Assembly (NCBI GenBank): GCA_035686205.1
Contig: DASRZQ010000019.1
Coordinates: forward strand, 1 to 9,326
Length of the DNA stretch: 9,326 nucleotides
DNA from: CAIWTU01 sp035686205
GTDB lineage: Bacteria; Desulfobacterota; Desulfuromonadia; Geobacterales; Geobacteraceae
Direction of reading: 5' to 3'
Below the pieces are notes generated by a model. The model had not been told where the DNA came from, did not search any database, and worked only from the letters and a program-made list of their open reading frames with translations. Below are positions 5,547 to 9,326 of this stretch, piece after piece. The position numbers and the translations under genes are program-made. How positions within the stretch are numbered: the first letter of the stretch is position 1; each line of letters opens with the position of its first letter.

Positions 5547-6566
5547 TTAAATTTTCCGTCCGGCCGCTTCGGCGAACATGCGCAGCTTTTCCATCATCAG
5601 GGCGAACTTTTTCGGCTTCAACGACTGGGGCCCGTCGGAAGAGGCGTGTTCCGGGTCAGGATGGACCTCGATCATCAGACCGTCGGCGCCCGCCGCCACA
5701 GCGGCGAAGGCCATGGCGGCCACGTAGTGGTAATTCCCCGTTCCGTGGGACGGGTCGGCGATGACCGGCAGGTGGGTCCTCTCCTTGAGCACCGGAATGG
5801 CGGAAAGATCGAGGGTGTTGCGGGTCGCCGTCTCGAAAGTGCGTATGCCGCGTTCGCAGAGGATGACCGACTGGTTTCCCTCGCTCATGACATATTCCGC
5901 GCTCATGAGGAATTCCTGGATGGTCATGGACATGCCGCGCTTCAGCAGGACCGGTTTTCTCATCTGGCCCAGCTTCTTCAGCAGGGCGAAGTTCTGTGCA
6001 TTGCGCGCGCCGACCTGAAGTATATCGGCATACTCGGCAACCAGTTCGGCGGTTTCGGGATTGACCACCTCCGTGACAAAGGGGAGCCCCGACGCTTCCC
6101 TGGCTTTCGCCAGCAGCTTCAGGCCTTCCTCCTCAAGCCCCTGGAAGGAATATGGCGAGGTGCGCGGCTTGAACGCGCCGCCGCGGAGGATCTGCGCGCC
6201 GGCTTCCTTTACGGCGAGCGCCGTCTCGACGATCTGCTCCCCGCTCTCCACCGAACATGGACCCGCCATGACGACAATCTCCCTGCCTCCGATGGACACC
6301 GAATCCGTGACGTGAATTACGCTCGGCTCCTTTTTCACTTCCTTCGAGGCAAGCTTGTACGGCTGCAGGATCGGGACAACGCTTTCGACACCCTGCATCG
6401 ATTCCAGTGTCTGCAGCACCTCCTTGCCCCTCTCGTCGCCCACCGCGCCGACAACGTCCCTTGTCGTTCCGCGGATCACGTGCGGTTTGTAGCCAAGCTC
6501 CCGGATCCGCTTCAGCACTTCTTCCTTGTCCTTTTTCGTGGCGCCCGCTTTCATGACAATGATCAT
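5547..6566 (-). CDS. aroF: 3-deoxy-7-phosphoheptulonate synthase (DAHP synthase)
   Basis: This enzyme condenses phosphoenolpyruvate and erythrose 4-phosphate to DAHP, the first step of the shikimate pathway, in the cytosol. The 339 residues match the Thermotoga-type (I-beta) family: an N-terminal ferredoxin-like regulatory domain (about 1-70, MIIVMKAG start), then the barrel. Visible catalytic features are AGPCSVES (101-108), GGAFKPRTSPYSFQG (129-143), LLKRG (207-211), DPSHGTG (271-277) and IEVHPDP (299-305). C104, H274, E300 and D311 fit the metal ligands of the T. maritima enzyme with a shift of two. In that enzyme the N-terminal domain binds Tyr or Phe for feedback inhibition. The start at 6566 fits the family's MIIVMK beginning; a GGGGA site lies about nine bases upstream. 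The upstream region holds a probable attenuator. Confidence 0.96.
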   Translation of the reverse strand: MIIVMKAGATKKDKEEVLKRIRELGYKPHVIRGTTRDVVGAVGDERGKEVLQTLESMQGVESVVPILQPYKLASKEVKKEPSVIHVTDSVSIGGREIVVMAGPCSVESGEQIVETALAVKEAGAQILRGGAFKPRTSPYSFQGLEEEGLKLLAKAREASGLPFVTEVVNPETAELVAEYADILQVGARNAQNFALLKKLGQMRKPVLLKRGMSMTIQEFLMSAEYVMSEGNQSVILCERGIRTFETATRNTLDLSAIPVLKERTHLPVIADPSHGTGNYHYVAAMAFAAVAAGADGLMIEVHPDPEHASSDGPQSLKPKKFALMMEKLRMFAEAAGRKI

Positions 6567-6598
6567 CCTTTCTTTCCCCTTTCATGGTCCCGAAACGC

Positions 6599-6631
6599 AA
6601 AAGGCCGGAGGATCTTCCCCCGGCCTTTTTT
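6599..6631. terminator. Second hairpin upstream of DAHP synthase gene
   Basis: AAAAGGCCGG (6599-6608) and CCGGCCTTTT (6620-6629) pair perfectly over ten bases with an 11-base loop. On the minus strand (DAHP synthase direction) it ends in four T; on the plus strand in six T. It lies 33 bases before the DAHP synthase ATG. After each of the two hairpins on the minus strand comes a GTTTCGG, so this may be a duplicated copy of the attenuator terminator. It could be a second termination point or a terminator for antisense transcription. Confidence 0.6.
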
Positions 6632-6654
6632 GGTTGCATATTAATTTCCGAAAC

Positions 6655-6693
6655 AAAAAAGCCGGGGGTCGGTTTCCTGTCCACCCTCGGCTT
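6655..6693 (-). terminator. Attenuator terminator of the DAHP synthase leader
   Basis: On the minus strand AAGCCGAGGGT (6693-6683) pairs with ACCCCCGGCTT (6669-6659); ten Watson-Crick pairs and one mismatch or wobble, with a 13-base loop. A run of six T (6660-6655) closes it. It begins 19 bases after the stop of the aromatic-rich leader ORF and ends about 90 bases before the DAHP synthase start, the place expected for an intrinsic attenuator. Confidence 0.8.
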
Positions 6694-6734
6694 CGGTTCT
6701 TCCGGATTTTTTTCAGCTATTCACGGATCGAGCC
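6689..6734 (-). promoter_or_regulatory. Candidate antiterminator pairing
   Basis: On the minus strand GGCTCG (6734-6729) can pair with CGAAGCC (6695-6689, one bulged A), and TCCG (6727-6724) with CGGA (6704-6701). This uses AAGCC of the terminator's 5' arm, so the two folds exclude each other. The left part lies in the last codons of the leader ORF: a ribosome reaching the stop (6713) would cover it, while one stalled in the aromatic run (6799-6755) would leave it free. The pairing is short, found by eye, and not energy-tested. Confidence 0.45.
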
Positions 6735-6814
6735 TTTTCCCGGGCAGACGGCCTAAAATAAAAGCCGCACCAAAAGGAAAAGTCAAAAAACGTGAAATAG
6801 CCGCTGGTAATCAT
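6713..6814 (-). CDS. Aromatic-rich leader peptide of DAHP synthase gene
   Basis: A 33-codon ORF ending 146 bases before the DAHP synthase start. Residues 6-20 read YFTFFDFSFWCGFYF: seven Phe (six TTT, one TTC), two Tyr and one Trp. The rest (RPSAREKARSVNS) is ordinary. The composition recalls E. coli PheL, the leader peptide whose translation controls pheA by attenuation. Its likely role is to sense charged Phe-tRNA, and perhaps Tyr-tRNA, by ribosome stalling rather than to act as a protein. CAG...CTA.TTCACG near its start (6807-6791) can pair with CGTGAATAGCTG at its end (6725-6714), so its untranslated RNA would be folded. No strong ribosome site precedes the ATG (GGCGA about 12 bases away), the main weak point. 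The only in-frame ATG before the upstream stop is this one. Confidence 0.72.
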   Translation of the reverse strand: MITSGYFTFFDFSFWCGFYFRPSAREKARSVNS

Positions 6815-6902
6815 GAAACGTATATTCGCCGATACGGATATCCCGTGTCAAGAAAAATATTTTTCGCTTATGAATCGTCATAAAAAAAACGTATCCGGGA
6901 TT

Positions 6903-6911
6903 CTTATACCA
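6903..6911 (-). promoter_or_regulatory. Candidate promoter for the DAHP synthase leader
   Basis: On the minus strand TGGTATAAG (6911-6903) is an extended -10 box, giving a start near 6896 and about 80 bases before the leader ORF. A second candidate is a perfect -35 TTGACA (6851-6846), but its -10 partners (GAATAT at 18 bases, TATACG at 21) are poor and would start transcription at the leader ATG. The choice between them is open. Confidence 0.4.
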
Positions 6912-6928
6912 AGCTGCATTCAATCCAT

Positions 6929-6999
6929 TGTCATTTCGAGCTCCAGCGAGAAATCTTGAACACGTTTATCAAAGATGTCTCTCTTCATTCGACATGACA
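6929..6999. repeat. 71-bp palindromic REP-like element
   Basis: Ends are TGTCATTTCGA (6929-6939) and TCGACATGACA (6989-6999), inverted with one mismatch. Inside, AGAAATCTTGA and TCAAAGATGTCTCT continue the imperfect palindrome around a short centre. It looks like the TGTCATTcCGAGC...GCGAGgAATCT family of intergenic palindromes I recall from many genomes of this group. It separates the divergent DAHP synthase leader and the 306-aa gene. Confidence 0.65.
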
Positions 7000-7013
7000 T
7001 GTTTTGAAATCTT

Positions 7014-7043
7014 TTGATTGCGACTGGTTATTACATGTATACA
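7014..7043 (+). promoter_or_regulatory. Candidate promoter of the 306-aa gene
   Basis: TTGATT (7014-7019) and TATACA (7038-7043), spaced by 18 bases, lie 56 bases before the chosen ATG at 7100. Both boxes match the sigma-70 consensus at four of six positions. Confidence 0.35.
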
Positions 7044-7099
7044 AGCAAGTTTCGGATGTAGTAAATTACCAGAAACAGGAAAGTAAAGGTATCAGTTGC

Positions 7100-8020
7100 A
7101 TGACAATCAGGAAACATCTGCTTATCGGAGCGTTAATTGTAATTATTGTCTCATTCGTGGCAATCCCCTGGGGTTCCGCCCGGGTCGCGGAACCGGGAAC
7201 AGGCGGCGAAAGGGCGCTGGTCGGCAGGTATCCCGCCATCAAGGCAGGATTGGAGAAAAATCAATTCGGCATCCCGATTTATCTTGAATCCAAAGAAGAA
7301 GCCGGTTCGTCACAAGTCGAGATCTACAGCATTCTCGATTACCCTTTTGCCATTGTCAGGGATTCCCTTCAGTCGCCGGCAAACTGGTGCGACATCAATT
7401 CCCTGCTCATTAACGTCAAGGCATGCACCTGCCGCAGAATCGACAGTCAATGGCTTCTGTCCCTGTACAGCGGACGCAAATATTATCAGCCGCCCAGGGA
7501 TGCATTTAAACTGGATTTCAGGTTCCAGGTAGCCGCGCAACGGGAGGGATACCTGTGCATTGCGCTTTCGGCCAAGGACGGCCCGTTTTTTACCAGGGAC
7601 TACCGGATAAAGCTCGAAGCAGCGCCGCTGGACGGGACCAGGACATTGGTTCATTTCAGTTACGCATTCAGCTACGGAAAGATGGCCCGCATGGCAATCA
7701 ACAGCTATTTCGCAACGATAGGCCGTGACAAGAAAGGCTTCACCGTAATCGCAACCGGCAAATACGGCGAGCCTGTTTACCAGGGCGGGATAAGGGGGGC
7801 CGTGGAGCGAAACGCCGTCCGTTATTATCTTGCGCTGGAGACCTACATGGATACTCTCAAATTTCACGGCGAGCAGGGGTTCGAGAAGCGGATCAGCCGC
7901 TGGTACGACCTGACCGGCAGGTTTCCCCGGCAGTTATATGAGATTGACAAGGGCGAATACCTGGCCAACAAGAGAAGGGAGCATCAAAATCAACTGCTGT
8001 TGCAGAAAGAAGCCGGTTGA
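7100..8020 (+). CDS. Uncharacterised exported protein, possibly SRPBCC-like
   Basis: A 306-residue protein with an N-terminal signal peptide or anchor (residues 7-27, LLIGALIVIIVSFVAIPWGS then A). The mature part has C97, C109 and C111 in a SPANWCD...INVKACTC region, then FKLDFRFQVAAQREGYLCIA, GPFFTRDYRIKLEAAPL and LVHFSYAFSYGKMARMAI, an ATIGRDKKGFTV segment and a basic helical end. It resembles a widespread uncharacterised proteobacterial family; the strand pattern suggests a START/SRPBCC-like ligand-binding fold, which is a guess. The start at 7100 was chosen because the signal peptide begins there and an AAAGG lies about ten bases upstream; the longer frame from 7004 has no ribosome site. 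Probably periplasmic. Confidence 0.72.
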   Translation: MTIRKHLLIGALIVIIVSFVAIPWGSARVAEPGTGGERALVGRYPAIKAGLEKNQFGIPIYLESKEEAGSSQVEIYSILDYPFAIVRDSLQSPANWCDINSLLINVKACTCRRIDSQWLLSLYSGRKYYQPPRDAFKLDFRFQVAAQREGYLCIALSAKDGPFFTRDYRIKLEAAPLDGTRTLVHFSYAFSYGKMARMAINSYFATIGRDKKGFTVIATGKYGEPVYQGGIRGAVERNAVRYYLALETYMDTLKFHGEQGFEKRISRWYDLTGRFPRQLYEIDKGEYLANKRREHQNQLLLQKEAG

Positions 8021-8071
8021 CGCGCATACCCCCGGATTCGGCAATATCCCTCACACCTGAGCACACCTTTG

Positions 8072-8100
8072 GGGGAAGACGGGAAACAACCGTATTCCCC
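8072..8100. other. Stem-loop after the 306-aa gene
   Basis: GGGGAA (8072-8077) pairs with TTCCCC (8095-8100), and after one mismatch ACGG (8079-8082) pairs with CCGT (8090-8093). It lies 52 bases beyond the stop and has no T-run, so it is more likely a 3' stabilising or rho-dependent end than an intrinsic terminator. A second perfect stem, TTCCGTT/AACGGAA (8134-8162), also lacks a T-tail. The remainder of 8021-8372 shows only the GDSL gene's promoter region. Confidence 0.45.
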
Positions 8101-8265
8101 AGTCATCGCTTTCCACGTACGTCCTCTTATTTTTTCCGTTGAATTAAACAAAAAAAACGGAACTATCCCCAAACAAAGGCAAAGTTCGTCTAAGAATTTC
8201 AGATCTATTGCGGGATCGCTCCATAAAGAAAATGCCTTCCCGCCCCAATTTTTTCATACATTTAA

Positions 8266-8294
8266 TTGACAAATAATAATCTTTATGCATTAAT
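8266..8294 (+). promoter_or_regulatory. Candidate promoter of the GDSL hydrolase gene
   Basis: A perfect TTGACA (8266-8271) and ATTAAT (8289-8294) are separated by 17 bases. The start would be near 8301, giving about 70 bases of 5' leader before the ATG. No sigma-54 (GG-N10-GC) box of the type reported for some exosortase-linked genes was seen. Confidence 0.55.
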
Positions 8295-8372
8295 CCCGAT
8301 TTGTTTGCAGCAAGCCAACGATATCGCGGGCTGGACCGGCAATAAACTCAAAATATTAAGGGGGAGAACAGC

Positions 8373-9326
8373 ATGAAGAACATTTTTTCACTCGTCGTCA
8401 TCGGCACCCTGCTTCTGGCTTCACACGGAGGCAGCGCGGCTTGGGCATATGACAGTCTTTACGTATTCGGCGACAGTCTCTCTGATCAGGGGAATTTCTA
8501 CGCCATAACCGGCGGAAGCACCCCGCCTCCTGAGTATACCGACGGAACAACATACGGCCGGTTCACGAACGGCAAAAATTATGTGGACTATCTCTCTTCC
8601 AGACTTGGAATTTCCAGCGGCAATTCTTTATCGGGGGGGAACAACTACTCCTACGGAGGGGCGCGGACCGATTCTCATCCGCAGTCATCCTATGGCGCGC
8701 TCAGCCTTCTGGATCAACTTGCGGCTTACAACAATTCCCGCAAGACTACCGCCGACCCGGACGCGCTCTTTATAGTCTGGGCCGGCGCTAATAACCTCAA
8801 GGACATTCTCATGCCTCCGTCTGGCACAGCTCTGACCCAGCAAGAAGTCTTTAATGCCCTGACAAAAACGGCTTCGGACGTGGGCAGCGCTGTTGCAACC
8901 CTCGCGAATTCCGGGGCAAAAAACCTGCTCGTGCCAAACCTGCCCGATCTCGGGATAGTACCTATTGCAACGGGAGGCGGCTCCCGCAACTGGGACGCAA
9001 CGCTGCTGTCCCAGTCTTATAATTCAATACTTGACGGCGTACTGAACGGCTTCGAGCAAAGCCACCCTGGCATCAACCTGATGCGTTTCGACTCGTTCGC
9101 GCTCGTGGACGATGTCTATAATAATCCCGGCAAATACGGGCTCACCAATGTAACTACAGCTTGCTACAGCGCGTTTGTTGAACCGGGAGGCACCGTTACT
9201 GGAGATCCGGCGGAATATCTCTCCTGGGACGGTTTTCACCCCACGTCAGCTGCCCATCAAATCCTTGCGGACAGCATGTATTCCACCGTAGTGCCGCTGC
9301 CGTCCGCCGTACTGCTGTTTTGTCCG
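8373..9326 (+). CDS. Exported GDSL hydrolase, PEP-CTERM-like, truncated by window
   Basis: The frame is open from ATG 8373 (AAGGGGGAGA upstream) to the window edge: 318 codons with no stop. Residues 1-25 form a signal peptide ending AWA. The rest is a GDSL/SGNH esterase-lipase: block I FGDSLSDQGN with nucleophile S35, block II NYSYGGA (G96), block III WAGANN (N140), and DGFHPT with D286 and H289 completing the triad. The layout is that of plant-like or autotransporter-type GDSL esterases, which cleave ester bonds of lipids or acylated sugars. The visible end, VVPLPSAVLLF (306-316), has the form of a PEP-CTERM sorting signal (VPLP then a hydrophobic stretch); a basic tail should follow outside the window. 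If so, the enzyme would be processed by an exosortase and act at the cell surface. Confidence 0.88.
   Translation, partial: MKNIFSLVVIGTLLLASHGGSAAWAYDSLYVFGDSLSDQGNFYAITGGSTPPPEYTDGTTYGRFTNGKNYVDYLSSRLGISSGNSLSGGNNYSYGGARTDSHPQSSYGALSLLDQLAAYNNSRKTTADPDALFIVWAGANNLKDILMPPSGTALTQQEVFNALTKTASDVGSAVATLANSGAKNLLVPNLPDLGIVPIATGGGSRNWDATLLSQSYNSILDGVLNGFEQSHPGINLMRFDSFALVDDVYNNPGKYGLTNVTTACYSAFVEPGGTVTGDPAEYLSWDGFHPTSAAHQILADSMYSTVVPLPSAVLLFCP

Noticed and set aside
5391..6644. 417-codon plus-strand frame opposite DAHP synthase
   Set aside because: It is the antisense shadow of a confidently recognised enzyme and its composition (His, Arg, Leu rich) is typical of reverse-frame readings.
6655..6693. 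T-box riboswitch upstream of DAHP synthase
   Set aside because: The terminator 5' arm contains AGGGTGG, the first half of a T-box, but the ACCGCG half and an upstream specifier stem are not seen; the aromatic leader ORF explains the region better.
7004..7099. N-terminal extension of the 306-aa protein
   Set aside because: It would bury the signal peptide behind 32 residues and has no ribosome site; the ATG at 7100 begins the signal peptide.
8069..8269. 66-codon plus-strand frame between the 306-aa and GDSL genes
   Set aside because: No ribosome site, it runs through two hairpins, and the peptide has no recognisable pattern.

Overview
The window looks like chromosomal DNA of a Gram-negative bacterium, most likely a member of the former Deltaproteobacteria (Desulfobacterota). 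The clues are an Slp-type outer-membrane lipoprotein, a Spy/CpxP-like periplasmic protein, a Thermotoga-type DAHP synthase with an N-terminal regulatory domain, a GDSL hydrolase ending in the start of a PEP-CTERM-like sorting signal, and palindromic intergenic repeats. The lineage is an inference. No mobile element, rRNA, tRNA or CRISPR array was seen.

Layout. Bases 1-629 hold no convincing gene. They are rich in inverted and direct repeats and end in a bidirectional terminator. Next come a VOC/PhnB-like protein (minus) and a divergent Slp-family lipoprotein (plus). The lipoprotein converges on a QueG-like Fe-S protein (minus), which is preceded by a 59-aa protein on the same strand. A terminator separates these from a Spy-like periplasmic protein (minus). 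Two unrecognised plus-strand genes follow (69 and 165 aa). They converge on an exported, possibly NTF2-like protein (minus) whose terminator overlaps its own stop codon. An imperfect palindromic repeat lies between that gene's promoter region and the 3' end of the DAHP synthase gene (minus). The right end has an uncharacterised exported protein (plus) and a GDSL hydrolase (plus) cut by the window edge.

The main result lies upstream of the DAHP synthase gene, at about 6599-6814 on the minus strand. A 33-codon ORF, absent from ordinary gene lists because of its size, encodes a peptide in which 10 of residues 6-20 are aromatic (7 Phe, 2 Tyr, 1 Trp). It is followed by a hairpin with a six-T tail, a possible competing antiterminator and a second hairpin, and then the DAHP synthase start. 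This has the parts of a classical ribosome-mediated attenuator placed on the first committed step of aromatic amino acid synthesis. The enzyme also carries an N-terminal domain known in relatives for feedback inhibition, so the pathway entry would be controlled at both the transcript and the protein level.

Most genes here stand alone on alternating strands. Several encode exported or envelope proteins: Slp, Spy-like, the 167-aa protein, the 306-aa protein and the GDSL hydrolase. No multi-gene pathway cluster is visible beyond the aromatic unit.
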